From assembly GCA_014204435.1 (NCBI GenBank), contig JACHLF010000012.1, forward strand, positions 1 to 64,000: a stretch of DNA of 64,000 nt, read 5' to 3'. The DNA comes from Mycobacteroides chelonae. Its GTDB lineage: Bacteria > Actinomycetota > Actinomycetes > Mycobacteriales > Mycobacteriaceae. The notes beneath the pieces were generated by a model. That model was not told the origin of the DNA. It did not search any database and saw only the letters and a program-made list of their open reading frames with translations. Position numbers and translations under genes: made by a program. Positions 17,509-26,745 of the stretch are shown here, in pieces; positions within the stretch are counted from its first letter, which is position 1, and every line of letters starts with the position of its first letter.

Positions 17509-17534
17509 TTCCGATATATCGTTATATATCGGAA
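17509..17534. promoter_or_regulatory. Inverted-repeat operator upstream of the PadR gene
   Basis: TTCCGATATA (17509-17518) and TATATCGGAA (17525-17534) are perfectly complementary arms around a 6-base centre. The site lies 36 bases before the PadR start and downstream of the divergent ParB-like gene start at 17441. PadR proteins usually bind such AT-rich palindromes in their own promoter, so autoregulation is likely. Confidence 0.7.
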
Positions 17535-17570
17535 GGCGCTACCGCCTCCTCTGAGCACTAAGGAGCACAC

Positions 17571-18296
17571 ATGACTTCCCACGAGGAGAGGGCCGAACAG
17601 TTCCGGCCCGACACACCGTTTGTTTTTGGCTTCGGTTTCGACCCCACACGACGCGGACCAGGTCAAAGAGGACGTCGCCACGGCGGCCGTCAGCACGAAT
17701 GCGACCCCCGCGGCGAATTCCGCGAGCAGGCCTGGGCAGGCCGTCGCGGGCCCGGCGCGGTCATGGATCGCGGTTTCGGCCCAGGTTTCGGCCGCGGCTT
17801 CGGACCCGGTTTCGGGTTCGGGTTCGGTGACCAACCGCGTGGACGCGGATCATCTCGTAGCCAACGCGGCGACGTCCGGGCCGCCATCCTGGCGCTGCTC
17901 GCCGAACGCCCGATGCACGGCTACGAGATGATCCGCGAGATCGCCGAGCGGAGCAACAACATCTGGCGGCCGAGCCCCGGCTCGGTCTACCCGACGCTGC
18001 AACTGCTCGTCGACGAGGGCCTCATCACCGAAACCGAGGGCAGCGGCAGCCGCAAGCAGTTCGAGCTCACGGCCGAGGGCCGTGCATCCGCGGAGAAGCT
18101 GGACACCCCGCCCTGGGAGAAGATCAACGAGGACGCCGACCCGTCGGTGCTCGATCTGCGCTCGGCACTCGGTCAGCTGATGGGCGCGGTCGCGCAGTCG
18201 GCTCACGCCGCCTCCCCCGAACAGCAGCAGCGGATCATCGAGATCGTGAACTCTGCCCGCAAGCAGATCTACGGCATCTTGGGTGAGACCGACTGA
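17571..18296 (+). CDS. PadR-family transcriptional regulator with FG/RG-rich N-terminal extension
   Basis: 241 residues. The PadR winged-helix domain spans about 100-180 (RAAILALLAERPMHGYEMIREIAERS, SVYPTLQLLVDEGLI), followed by a dimerisation helix region to the C-terminus. The first ~100 residues are low complexity: Arg/Gly/Phe repeats such as GFGPGFGRGFGPGFGFGFGD. A strong AAGGAG ribosome site precedes the ATG. The palindrome at 17509-17534 suggests self-repression; the divergent antiporter operon could be another target. Phe-Gly extensions occur in actinobacterial PadR proteins, but their role is unknown. It ends eight bases from the convergent glpD. Confidence 0.9.
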   Translation: MTSHEERAEQFRPDTPFVFGFGFDPTRRGPGQRGRRHGGRQHECDPRGEFREQAWAGRRGPGAVMDRGFGPGFGRGFGPGFGFGFGDQPRGRGSSRSQRGDVRAAILALLAERPMHGYEMIREIAERSNNIWRPSPGSVYPTLQLLVDEGLITETEGSGSRKQFELTAEGRASAEKLDTPPWEKINEDADPSVLDLRSALGQLMGAVAQSAHAASPEQQQRIIEIVNSARKQIYGILGETD

Positions 18297-18303
18297 GCCT
18301 GTC

Positions 18304-20031
18304 CTACGGTTCCACCACGTGGCCCGTCACGGCCCCTCGCACATCGGGGGCGCCGAGGCGGGCCGCGTCGGCGGTACTGTCGTCCGGCGCGCGTTGCGAT
18401 TCACGCTCGGCGGCAATACGTTTCTGATAATGCTCAACCTCGCGGTCGATGTCGGCCGCATCCCAGCCGAGCACCGAAGCCACCAGCTCGGCGGCCTCCC
18501 GGGCCGCCGTATCGCCGCGATCCCATGTCTCGATGGAGATCCGTGTCCTGCGGGCAAGCACATCGTCCAGATGCAGGGCGCCCTCGTGGCTCGCGGCATA
18601 GACGATCTCAGCCTTCATATACGACGGGGCGCTGTCCATCGGCATACCCAGCTTCGGGTCACTGTCGATGAGTCCGAGCACCTCGTCGATCATCGACCCG
18701 TATCGGCCAAGTAGATGCTCTACGGTGTTCACCCGCAGGCCGTTGCGCGCCGCCACCCGCTCGCGCGCGTTCCACAGCGCGCCATAGCCTTCGGCTCCCA
18801 GAAGCGGCACCCGCTCGGTGATTGATGGTGGCACCATCCGCTCCAGACCATGCACGGCATGGTCGACGGCATCCTTGGCCATCACACGGTATGTGGTGTA
18901 TTTGCCGCCCGCGATCATGGTCAGACCCTTGACCGGACTCGCCACCGCGTGCTCACGCGAGAGCTTGCTCGTCGAATCGGATTCCCCCGAAAGTAGCGGG
19001 CGCAGGCCGGCATACACACCGACCACGTCATCGCGATCCAACGGGTCGGCCAACAGCGTGTTCGCATGTTCCAGGAGGTAGTCGATGTCGGACTGGCTCG
19101 CCGCGGGATGCGCCAGGTCCAGATCCCAGTCGGTATCGGTGGTTCCGATGATCCAATGACTGCCCCAGGGGATGACGAAAAGCAGGCTCTTCTCGGTGCG
19201 GGTGATGATGCCCGCCGACGAGTTGATGCGGGCCCTGGGCACCAGGATGTGCACGCCCTTGGAGGCGCGCACATTGAACTGCCCTCGGCCACCGACCATC
19301 CGCTGAATCTCGTCGGTCCATACGCCCGCGGCGTTGATGGTCTGCCGGGCGCGGACCTCGAACTCGCGACCGCTTTCCAGGTCACGCACCCGAACACCGA
19401 CGACCTCGTCGCGCTCGCGCAGAAACCCGATCACGCGGGTGCTCGTCGCACACACCGCACCGTATCGTGCGGCGGTTCGCGCCAAAGTCATGGTGTGCCG
19501 GGCATCGTCCACCTGGCCCTCATAGAACGTGATCGCACCACGCACGTTCGCCCGGTTGACCGACGGGAACGCTTCGATGGTCTTGTGCCGACCCAGATGC
19601 CGCATGTGCGAGGGCACCCCGCGGCCGGCACCCATGATGTCGTACACACCGATGCCCAGCCCGGCGTACGCTCTGTCGATCACCGGAGCCGACAGCGGGT
19701 ACAGGAACGGCACCGAGCGCGCCAAGTGCGGCGCCAGGGTCTTGAGCACCAACTGACGCTCGCGTAACGCCTCGAACACCAATGAGAAGTTGAACTGCTC
19801 GAGATACCGCAGGCCGCCGTGGAACAGTTTCGACGAACGACTGGAAGTACCCGCCGCGTAGTCCCGCGCCTCAACCAAACCTGTTGTCAAACCCCGGGTT
19901 ATCGCATCAAGTGCGATACCCGATCCGGTGACTCCGCCCCCGATGACGAGAATGTCCAGCTCTTCGGCCTCCAGCCGAGCCAGCGCTTGCGCGCGGCCCG
20001 CCGGACTCAACGGTTCGATTTTGTCGCTCAT
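18304..20031 (-). CDS. glpD: Glycerol-3-phosphate dehydrogenase (FAD-dependent, GlpD)
   Basis: 575 residues, the usual length. It oxidises sn-glycerol-3-phosphate to dihydroxyacetone phosphate at the membrane, passing electrons to quinones. The FAD-binding beta-alpha-beta motif is LDILVIGGGVTGSGIALDAI near residue 26; SSRSSKLFHGGLRYLE follows, and the C-terminal helical domain holds ARRTRISIE. The ATG overlaps the glpK stop (ATGA), so glpK and glpD are translationally coupled as the end of a glpF-glpK-glpD operon. Confidence 0.95.
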   Translation of the reverse strand: MSDKIEPLSPAGRAQALARLEAEELDILVIGGGVTGSGIALDAITRGLTTGLVEARDYAAGTSSRSSKLFHGGLRYLEQFNFSLVFEALRERQLVLKTLAPHLARSVPFLYPLSAPVIDRAYAGLGIGVYDIMGAGRGVPSHMRHLGRHKTIEAFPSVNRANVRGAITFYEGQVDDARHTMTLARTAARYGAVCATSTRVIGFLRERDEVVGVRVRDLESGREFEVRARQTINAAGVWTDEIQRMVGGRGQFNVRASKGVHILVPRARINSSAGIITRTEKSLLFVIPWGSHWIIGTTDTDWDLDLAHPAASQSDIDYLLEHANTLLADPLDRDDVVGVYAGLRPLLSGESDSTSKLSREHAVASPVKGLTMIAGGKYTTYRVMAKDAVDHAVHGLERMVPPSITERVPLLGAEGYGALWNARERVAARNGLRVNTVEHLLGRYGSMIDEVLGLIDSDPKLGMPMDSAPSYMKAEIVYAASHEGALHLDDVLARRTRISIETWDRGDTAAREAAELVASVLGWDAADIDREVEHYQKRIAAERESQRAPDDSTADAARLGAPDVRGAVTGHVVEP

Positions 20032-21545
20032 GAGACATCAACCCAATCCAGGGTGCGCTGGACGGCCTTCTTCCAGCCCGAGAACCCTTCGGCACGCTGC
20101 TGTTCGGTGATCGAAGAACTCCACCGCTCGTCTTCCAACCAGTTCTGTCGCAGGTCGTCGGCGTCCTTCCAGAAGCCGACCGCCAGACCCGCCGCATAGG
20201 CCGCACCGAGCGCAGTGGTCTCGGCGACAACGGGTTTGACGACATCCACACCGAGAGTATCGGCCTGGATCTGCATGCAGAGCTTGTTGGCGGTGATACC
20301 GCCGTCGACCTTGAGCACCTCGAGGTGGACACCCGAATCGGCCTCCATCGCCTCGACCACTTCGCGACTTTGGTAGCAGATCGCTTCCAAGGTGGCACGC
20401 GCCAGATGTGCATTGGTGTTGAACCGCGACATGCCCACGATGGCCCCGCGTGCGTCCGAACGCCAGTACGGTGCAAACAATCCCGAGAATGCGGGGACAA
20501 AGTACATGCCTCCGCTGTCCGGCACCTGCCGCGCCAAATCCTCGCTCTCGGCGGCGCCGCTGATGATCCCCAGCTGATCGCGCAGCCACTGCACGGCAGA
20601 TCCGGTCACCGCGATCGAGCCTTCCAGGGCGTATACGGGTTTGTTGTCGGCGAACTGGTAGCACACCGTGGTCAACAGCCCGTTCTTGGAGCGCACCAGA
20701 TCCTCGCCGGTGTTGAGCAGCAGGAAGTTGCCGGTGCCGTAGGTGTTCTTCGCCTCGCCGGCCTCCAGACAGACCTGACCGACCATGGCCGCCTGCTGGT
20801 CGCCCAGGTCACCAGTGAGAGGTACCTCGCCCCGCGCTGGGCCCGAAAGCTGGGTAACGCCATACGGCTCCGGCGAGGACGAAGGTCGGATCTGCGGCAG
20901 CATCTGCCGCGGCACCCCGAAGAAGCCCAGGAGCTCGTCGTCCCAGTCCAACGTCTCCAGGTTCATCAACATGGTGCGACTGGCGTTGGTGACGTCGGTG
21001 ACGTGCACACCACCGTCAACTCCCCCGGTCAGGTTCCACAGTAGCCAGCTGTCGGTGGTGCCGAAGATGGCTTCACCGTTCTCCGCGTCACGTCGCACCC
21101 CGTCGACATTCTCCAGAATCCACTGGATCTTTCCGCCAGAGAAGTACGTCGCGGGCGGCAATCCCGCCTTGCGCCGGATCACGCCGCCGCGTCCGTCGCG
21201 ATCCAGCGCCGAGGCGATGCGGTCGGTACGGGTGTCCTGCCACACGATGGCGTTGTAGTACGGCCGACCGGTGTGCTTGTTCCACACCAGCGTTGTCTCA
21301 CGCTGATTGGTAATGCCCAGCGCAGCAAGGTCAATGGAGCCGAGGCCGGTCGAGTTCAACGCGGTGGTCAGCACCGAAGCGGTGCGCTCCCAGATTTCCA
21401 CGGGGTTGTGCTCCACCCAACCTGCCTGCGGCAAGATCTGCTGATGCTCCAGCTGGTGGCGCCCCATCACCTCGCCGGCGTGGTTGAAGATCATGGCGCG
21501 TGTGCTCGTGGTGCCCTGATCGATCGATGCCACGAAATCAGCCAT
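20028..21545 (-). CDS. glpK: Glycerol kinase (first copy)
   Basis: 505 residues from the ATG at 21545 (MADFVASIDQGTTSTR, the N-terminal phosphate loop). It phosphorylates glycerol to glycerol-3-phosphate. Other FGGY-family signatures are DQQAAMVGQ, GTGNFLLLNTG and DGGITANKLCMQIQADTLG. The start overlaps the glpF 3' end by eight bases. Starting further upstream would add a basic tail read from glpF sequence, so it was rejected. A second kinase lies at 23212; they are alike through the motifs but differ at many positions, so they are old paralogues rather than a recent duplication. Confidence 0.95.
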   Translation of the reverse strand: MADFVASIDQGTTSTRAMIFNHAGEVMGRHQLEHQQILPQAGWVEHNPVEIWERTASVLTTALNSTGLGSIDLAALGITNQRETTLVWNKHTGRPYYNAIVWQDTRTDRIASALDRDGRGGVIRRKAGLPPATYFSGGKIQWILENVDGVRRDAENGEAIFGTTDSWLLWNLTGGVDGGVHVTDVTNASRTMLMNLETLDWDDELLGFFGVPRQMLPQIRPSSSPEPYGVTQLSGPARGEVPLTGDLGDQQAAMVGQVCLEAGEAKNTYGTGNFLLLNTGEDLVRSKNGLLTTVCYQFADNKPVYALEGSIAVTGSAVQWLRDQLGIISGAAESEDLARQVPDSGGMYFVPAFSGLFAPYWRSDARGAIVGMSRFNTNAHLARATLEAICYQSREVVEAMEADSGVHLEVLKVDGGITANKLCMQIQADTLGVDVVKPVVAETTALGAAYAAGLAVGFWKDADDLRQNWLEDERWSSSITEQQRAEGFSGWKKAVQRTLDWVDVS

Positions 21546-22353
21546 TGGCAAACTCCTCTGTGTGCGATGGGGATTGAGCGAGAAAATCTTCGTCTGCGGG
21601 TAGGAACGGTTCCACCAGGTATCGGTACAGCGCGGCGCCCAGCAGACCGCCGATGAGCGGTCCGACGATGGGCACCCACCAGTACTGCGCGCCGTGCTGG
21701 TCCACAAACGCAGTATCGAATCCGGTGAGATAGGACGCGAGCCGCGGGCCGAAATCGCGGGCCGGGTTGATCGCATACCCGGCGATCGACCCCCATGCCA
21801 TGCCGAGCCCCACGACCACACCGCCGATCGCGAACGGTGCCAGACTCTCGGGCATCCGGATGTTGCGCCTGTCGGTGATCGCCACGATCAGGAACAACAA
21901 GATGGCGGTACCGATGATCTGGTCGCGCAGGCCACCCCACAGACTGACATCGAGTGCGCCGTTACCCGGCAGCGTGGAGAACACGCCCTGCGTGGCAATG
22001 GTGTGCCCCGGATCGACGGCGGTCAGCACACTGCCGTAGTTCCACCGCACCAATAGCGCCGCCACAAAAGCTCCTGCGGTCTGGGCGGCGATGAAGGGCA
22101 ACACCTGCTTCCCCGGGAAGCCACGAAAGGCCGCCAATGCGACGGTGACGGCCGGGTTCAGGTGAGCACCGGATACCCGGCCGGCCACGAAAATCCCCAG
22201 AGTGACGCCGATGCCCCAGGCCCAGGCGATGGAGTTGTGATTGCCGTAGTCCTGCTCACCCGCCGTGACCACCTGGGCGACGACACCGACTCCGAACAGA
22301 ATCAGTATCAGCGTGCCGACGAACTCCGCGGCCAGCTGGCCCATGTGCCTCAT
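21538..22353 (-). CDS. glpF: Glycerol uptake facilitator (aquaglyceroporin)
   Basis: About 271 residues, six membrane helices and two half-helices. The two NPA boxes of MIP channels are present: GAHLNPAVTV at about 68-77 and AINPARDFGPR towards the C-terminus; the Asp after the second NPAR is typical of glycerol-conducting members. The protein gives passive glycerol entry for the kinase encoded next. I used the ATG at 22353 (MRHMGQLAAEFVGT); a GTG at 22380 and an ATG three codons downstream are alternatives. First gene of the operon; divergent from the IclR regulator. Confidence 0.92.
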   Translation of the reverse strand: MRHMGQLAAEFVGTLILILFGVGVVAQVVTAGEQDYGNHNSIAWAWGIGVTLGIFVAGRVSGAHLNPAVTVALAAFRGFPGKQVLPFIAAQTAGAFVAALLVRWNYGSVLTAVDPGHTIATQGVFSTLPGNGALDVSLWGGLRDQIIGTAILLFLIVAITDRRNIRMPESLAPFAIGGVVVGLGMAWGSIAGYAINPARDFGPRLASYLTGFDTAFVDQHGAQYWWVPIVGPLIGGLLGAALYRYLVEPFLPADEDFLAQSPSHTEEFANG

Positions 22354-22374
22354 GTCACCGAATCTAGGAGTGGG

Positions 22375-22388
22375 TGTCACCGGTCACA
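22375..22388. promoter_or_regulatory. Candidate operator between glpF and the IclR gene
   Basis: TGTCACCGGTCACA is a 14-bp near-palindrome (TGT-N-ACCGGT-N-ACA) in the short divergent region. An IclR protein encoded by one of the flanking genes makes it a plausible operator for both directions. Support is positional only. Confidence 0.4.
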
Positions 22389-22447
22389 ACAGACGGCATT
22401 CGGCATTGTCGAACGATCGTGACGGTTTCTGGCTAGCCTAGGCACCG

Positions 22448-23215
22448 ATGCCCGGTTCTGTGCAGGCGATCGAGCGAGCGGCGGCGATCCTGCGAGTCCT
22501 GGCCGACAGCCCCGAACCGCTGGGTGTCGGCCAGGTGGCGCGTGCGCTGGGGCTGCCCAAACCCACCGCCCACGGACTGATTCGCACGCTCTACGAGGTC
22601 GGATTCGTCGGTCAGGATCCTGGCACCAGCCGGTACTTCCAGTCCGGGGTCATCGCCGCACCTCTCGTCGGGCACAGCGCCAGCGCGATTCGCGCCCAGT
22701 CGCTGAACTACGCCGACTCCCTGGCAGCCCGATCATCGGAAACCGTGCATGTCGCCGTGCTGGAGGGCACCGACGCTGTGATCGCTCATCACGTCTTCGG
22801 GCCCAACGCATCTCGCGACACCGTGGAAGTCGGCACCCACTGGCCCGCCTTTGCCTGTGCGCTCGGCAAGGTGCTGCTGGCATTTCGGCCCGCGGCGGCC
22901 GATGCGGCCCTGGGCGCATCTCTTGAACCCATGACGTATCGAACCGTGAGCACACCAACACAATTGAGCCGTCAGCTGACCGCGGCGCGGACTTCGGGGT
23001 GGGCCTGCGACGCCGGCGAGCTGTGGGTCGACCAAGCCGGTGTCGCCGCTCCGATCCGGGCGCGCGGCGGTTTGGTCATCGCGGCGATCGGGATCAGCGG
23101 GCCGATCGAGCGGGTCTGTGATCATCGGCTCGCACCCAGATCCCTGCTGGTGCAGGAGGTGACGCGCGTGGCACGGGTGATCTCGGCCAACTTCGGATAC
23201 CGCGTGCCTCGATGA
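22448..23215 (+). CDS. IclR-family transcriptional regulator of the glycerol locus
   Basis: 255 residues. The winged helix-turn-helix covers about 5-65 (AIERAAAILRVLADSPEPLGVGQVARALGLPKPTAHGLIRTL) and the IclR effector domain about 75-250, with GTDAVIAHHVFGPN and ALGKVLLAF. IclR proteins of the GylR/GlpR type sense glycerol or glycerol-3-phosphate in actinobacteria, which fits its place between two glycerol operons. Its stop overlaps the ATG of the second glycerol kinase, so regulator and kinase are coexpressed. Repressor or activator mode cannot be told from sequence. Confidence 0.9.
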   Translation: MPGSVQAIERAAAILRVLADSPEPLGVGQVARALGLPKPTAHGLIRTLYEVGFVGQDPGTSRYFQSGVIAAPLVGHSASAIRAQSLNYADSLAARSSETVHVAVLEGTDAVIAHHVFGPNASRDTVEVGTHWPAFACALGKVLLAFRPAAADAALGASLEPMTYRTVSTPTQLSRQLTAARTSGWACDAGELWVDQAGVAAPIRARGGLVIAAIGISGPIERVCDHRLAPRSLLVQEVTRVARVISANFGYRVPR

Positions 23216-24723
23216 CACGTTATGTCGCGGCGATAGACCAGGGCACCACCTCAACACGCTGCATCCTGTTCGACCACGACGGACAGCTGGTTTCGGTAGC
23301 GCAGTACGAGCATCGCCAACATCACCCGCGCCCCGGCTGGGTCGAGCATGACGCGTCGGAGATCTGGCGCACCACCAAACGTGTTCTGGAAGAGTCGATC
23401 TCTACCGCCGATGCCGAGCCTGCCGATATCGCCGCCCTCGGCATCACCAATCAGCGGGAATCCACGGTGCTATGGGACCGCGAAACCGGGCAGCCCGTGG
23501 CACGGTCGATCGTCTGGACCGATACGCGCACCGAGACCCTGGTACGGCAGCTTGCCGCCGAGCACGGCGACCGGGCGCGCGAGCTGTCGGGGCTATCCTT
23601 CGAGACCTACTTCTCCGGCCCGAAAATCCGGTGGCTGCTGGATTCCGATCCGACGCTCAAGGCCAGAGCCCATGCCGGCGAGCTGATGTTCGGAACGATG
23701 GACACCTGGGTGGCATGGAACCTGACCGGCGGAGCAGACGGCGGCACACACGTCACCGACGTCACCAACGCCAGCCGCACTATGCTGATGGACCTGCGAA
23801 CCTTGCAGTGGAGCGATGAGTTGCTGTCCATCATGGACATTCCCCGCTCACTACTCCCCGAAATACGGCCCTGCGTTGGCGATTTCGGGCAAACTCGCAC
23901 GGTGACACCGGGAATATCGATCGGCGCCATGATCGGCGATCAGCAGGCCGCCCTGTTCGGGCATACGTGTTTCCTGCCCGGGGAAGGCAAGTGCACCTTG
24001 GGAACCGGCGGCTTCGTGCTGCTCAACACCGGTGACGCACCGGTGCGTTCGGGCAACGGCATGGTCACCACGGTGGGCTATCAAATCCGTGACGAACCGC
24101 CGGTCTACGCACTGGAGGGATCCATCGCCACCACCGGCTCACTGGTGCAGTGGCTACGCGACGGCCTCGGACTGATCCGCGTCCCCTCGGAGGTGGAGAC
24201 GCTGGCCCTCAGTGTTCCCGACAACGGGGGCTGTTACATCGTGCCTGCCTTCTACGGAATGTTCGCGCCGTATTGGGAGCCCGCGGCGCGCGGCGTGATC
24301 GCCGGGCTGACGGCCTACGTCACCAAGGGGCATCTCGCACGTGCCGTGCTGGAAGCAACCGCGTGGCAAGTGCACGATGTCATCGACGTGATGCAGGTCG
24401 ATGCCGGAGTATCGCTGGCTAGCCTGCAGGTCGACGGGGGTATGACCGCCAACAACCTGCTGATGCAGACTCTGGCTGACGTGGTCGACGTCCCCATTCT
24501 GCGCACCACAGTCGCCGAGACCGTATCGCTGGGCGCCGCCTACGCCGCCGGACTGTCGGTCGGATTCTGGAAGAACAAGGAGGAGCTGCGGCGCCACGGT
24601 CACCGCGTGGGCCAATGGACGCCGCTTCTGGCCGCTGACACCCGCGCCACCGAGCTCGCGAATTGGCGCCTGGCAGTCAATAACACGTTGAATTGGAATA
24701 CCGCATCACCACAAGTCACGTAA
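23212..24723 (+). CDS. glpK: Glycerol kinase (second copy, coupled to IclR regulator)
   Basis: 503 residues with the full FGGY kinase layout: AAIDQGTTSTRCILFD at the N-terminus, GWVEHD, DQQAALFGHTCF, GTGGFVLLNTG and DGGMTANNLLMQTLAD. It should make glycerol-3-phosphate from glycerol. The ATG lies in an ATGA overlap with the IclR gene. Sequence differences from the copy at 20028-21545 are spread over the whole protein and the C-terminus differs (NTLNWNTASPQVT). The second copy may be conditionally used or have shifted substrate range; this is inference. The 200 bases after it hold no gene. Confidence 0.92.
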   Translation: MTRYVAAIDQGTTSTRCILFDHDGQLVSVAQYEHRQHHPRPGWVEHDASEIWRTTKRVLEESISTADAEPADIAALGITNQRESTVLWDRETGQPVARSIVWTDTRTETLVRQLAAEHGDRARELSGLSFETYFSGPKIRWLLDSDPTLKARAHAGELMFGTMDTWVAWNLTGGADGGTHVTDVTNASRTMLMDLRTLQWSDELLSIMDIPRSLLPEIRPCVGDFGQTRTVTPGISIGAMIGDQQAALFGHTCFLPGEGKCTLGTGGFVLLNTGDAPVRSGNGMVTTVGYQIRDEPPVYALEGSIATTGSLVQWLRDGLGLIRVPSEVETLALSVPDNGGCYIVPAFYGMFAPYWEPAARGVIAGLTAYVTKGHLARAVLEATAWQVHDVIDVMQVDAGVSLASLQVDGGMTANNLLMQTLADVVDVPILRTTVAETVSLGAAYAAGLSVGFWKNKEELRRHGHRVGQWTPLLAADTRATELANWRLAVNNTLNWNTASPQVT

Positions 24724-24927
24724 GGATCGTGTAAACCCTCGCCTCGTCTGCACACCGAAAAACCCTTGCTATTCAGCTATTTCAGCTACTTCACAGCGTT
24801 TCTGTGAGCACGGTTACAGGTGCCCTTTTCAACTGGCAGTTCTACAGTTTCAACTGTCACAAGGCCGTGTCGCACCCGGATATCAATTCCACTGCTCCCC
24901 TCAATCGCAGAGTGATTGGAGTCCCTC

Positions 24928-25818
24928 GTGTCACCATGCACTGTTCCGCACGTCCGCTTCCACAATGGCGTCGACATCCCCCAATTGGGCCTGGGCGTTG
25001 CCGCCATATCCGAAAATGACGCGGAAACTGTTGTCCGACAATCTATTGATGCCGGATACCGCCATATCGACACCGCCACTAGATACGGAAATGAACGGGG
25101 CGTTGGTCTCGGCATCTCCGGTTCCGGCGTGCCCCGGGAAGAGGTTTTCATCACCACGAAGTTATGGGTAGAGGATTTCCACGATGTCGCCAGGGCTTTC
25201 ACCCGAAGCCTGGAGGCCCTTGGCACCGACTACGTCGACCTGTTCCTCATCCATTGGCCTGCACCGGATCACGGGCAATACGTGACCGCCTGGCAGCAGA
25301 TTGTGCAGCTGCATCTCTCCGGCGCAATCCGCGCCATCGGGGTGTCCAACTTCGAGCCTGAACATGTACACGCCATCGTAGACGAGACCGGCGTGCTGCC
25401 CGTCGTCAACCAGGTGGAGCTGCACCCGTACTTCCAGCAGCGAGAGTTACGGCAGTTCAACGCCGAACGCGAGATCGTGACCGAGGCGTGGAGTCCGCTG
25501 GCCCAGGGCATCGGCACGGAAGAAGACTCCCCGCTGACCGCGCTGGCCGCCAAGCACAACAAAACAACAGCGCAGCTGATCCTGCGATGGCATATCGAGC
25601 TCGGTCACGTGGTGATCCCCAAAACCCGCTCACCTCACAGGCTGACCGAGAACCTCCAGATATTCGACTTCAGCTTGTCACCAGAGGATTTCGAGGTATT
25701 CGCGCAGCTCGACAGCCCCGAAGGCCGGCTGGGAACCCACCCGAACGAGGGTTTCTCGGCGCATCATTCCGCGCGGAGTCGATGGCATCGGGACAAACCG
25801 ACACGGTGGGCCGCCTGA
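24928..25818 (+). CDS. Aldo/keto reductase (AKR5-like)
   Basis: 296 residues from the GTG at 24928, seven bases after a GGAG ribosome site; a TTG at 24916 is the alternative. NADPH-dependent carbonyl reductase of (beta/alpha)8 fold. The tetrad is visible: Asp and Tyr in GYRHIDTATRYGNE, Lys in FITTKLWV and His in LFLIHWPAP. The cofactor segment VIPKTRSPHRLTENL is also conserved. The motif set places it among 2,5-diketo-D-gluconate reductase-type AKRs common in mycobacteria, which reduce methylglyoxal-like aldehydes. No operon partner; the end is convergent with the SDR gene. Confidence 0.9.
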   Translation: MSPCTVPHVRFHNGVDIPQLGLGVAAISENDAETVVRQSIDAGYRHIDTATRYGNERGVGLGISGSGVPREEVFITTKLWVEDFHDVARAFTRSLEALGTDYVDLFLIHWPAPDHGQYVTAWQQIVQLHLSGAIRAIGVSNFEPEHVHAIVDETGVLPVVNQVELHPYFQQRELRQFNAEREIVTEAWSPLAQGIGTEEDSPLTALAAKHNKTTAQLILRWHIELGHVVIPKTRSPHRLTENLQIFDFSLSPEDFEVFAQLDSPEGRLGTHPNEGFSAHHSARSRWHRDKPTRWAA

Positions 25819-25845
25819 TCGGCGACCCACCGTCGGCATACATCC

Positions 25846-26724
25846 TTACTTCCAGGGTTCGACGCTCTCGCGCACCAGCTCGATGCTCCACGGTCCGTCG
25901 GTCTCCGCGGTATCGGTCACCGACCAGCCTTTGAGCCGCTGGATAGAACCCCCGGTCACCTTGAACACCTGGCCGGTCCATGGGTTCTTCTCGGTGCTCA
26001 GGTACGCCACCAGCGGAGAGATGTTGGCAGGGCTGAACATATCGAACTGGCCTTCATCTACCGGGGCCGCGAAGATCGCGCCCATGCCCGGGGTAGCCAG
26101 CGTCAGGCGGGTACGCGCGACCGGTGCGATCGCATTCACCTTGACCCCGTATCGCTCCAGCTCGGCGGCCGCGACACAGGACAGGGCCGCGATACCGGCC
26201 TTGGCCGCGCCGTAGTTGCCCTGTCCCGGGTTTGGCAGCGTCACACCGGAATCCGATGCCGTGTTGACCACGGTTGCCTTGACATCCGCACCGGCCTTGG
26301 ACTGCGCCTTCCAGTACTCGGCTGCGTGGCGCAGCACCGCGAAGTGTCCCTTGAGGTGCACCTGGATAACTGCGTCCCACTGGTCTTCCTCGAGGCCAGC
26401 GACAAATCCGTCCCGCAGGATGCCGGCGTTGTTCACGACGGCATCCAGCTGGCCGAAGGTCTCCACGGCCTGGTTCACCAGATTCGAGGCGCCGGCCCAG
26501 GTGGAGATGTTGTCGGTGTTAGCAACGGCTTTGCCACCCGCCGCAGTGATCTCGTCGACCACTTGCTGTGCGGGCCCGGCATCCGATCCCGAACCGTCGT
26601 TGGCGCCACCAAGGTCGTTGACGACCACCGATGCGCCTTCCTTGGCGAAGAGCAGCGCGTGCTCACGACCGATGCCACGTCCGGCACCGGTGATCACCGC
26701 GACCCGTCCGTCAAGTTGTCCCAT
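25846..26724 (-). CDS. SDR-family 3-hydroxyacyl-CoA dehydrogenase-like oxidoreductase
   Basis: 292 residues. The Rossmann motif is VAVITGAGRGIGREHALLFA, with NDLGG at the second strand, NNAG near residue 95 and the active-site pair in NYGAAKAG (Y..K). The NDLGG-type second strand is typical of the SDR domain of peroxisomal multifunctional enzyme type 2 (beta-oxidation). It is last in a three-gene row with a MaoC hydratase and an SCP-X thiolase, together supplying hydration, oxidation and thiolysis of an acyl-CoA or steroid side chain. The substrate is inferred. Confidence 0.88.
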   Translation of the reverse strand: MGQLDGRVAVITGAGRGIGREHALLFAKEGASVVVNDLGGANDGSGSDAGPAQQVVDEITAAGGKAVANTDNISTWAGASNLVNQAVETFGQLDAVVNNAGILRDGFVAGLEEDQWDAVIQVHLKGHFAVLRHAAEYWKAQSKAGADVKATVVNTASDSGVTLPNPGQGNYGAAKAGIAALSCVAAAELERYGVKVNAIAPVARTRLTLATPGMGAIFAAPVDEGQFDMFSPANISPLVAYLSTEKNPWTGQVFKVTGGSIQRLKGWSVTDTAETDGPWSIELVRESVEPWK

Positions 26725-26745
26725 GTTGATTCCCTTCCTGTGCTG

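Noticed and set aside
20031..21821. Longer start for glycerol kinase reaching 21821
   Set aside because: The extra residues come from glpF antisense phase and show no kinase similarity; MADFVASIDQGTTSTR at 21545 is the family start.
25804..25832. Possible terminator CGGTGGG/CCCACCG between aldo/keto reductase and SDR genes
   Set aside because: Only a 7-bp stem, partly inside coding sequence and without a T-tract.
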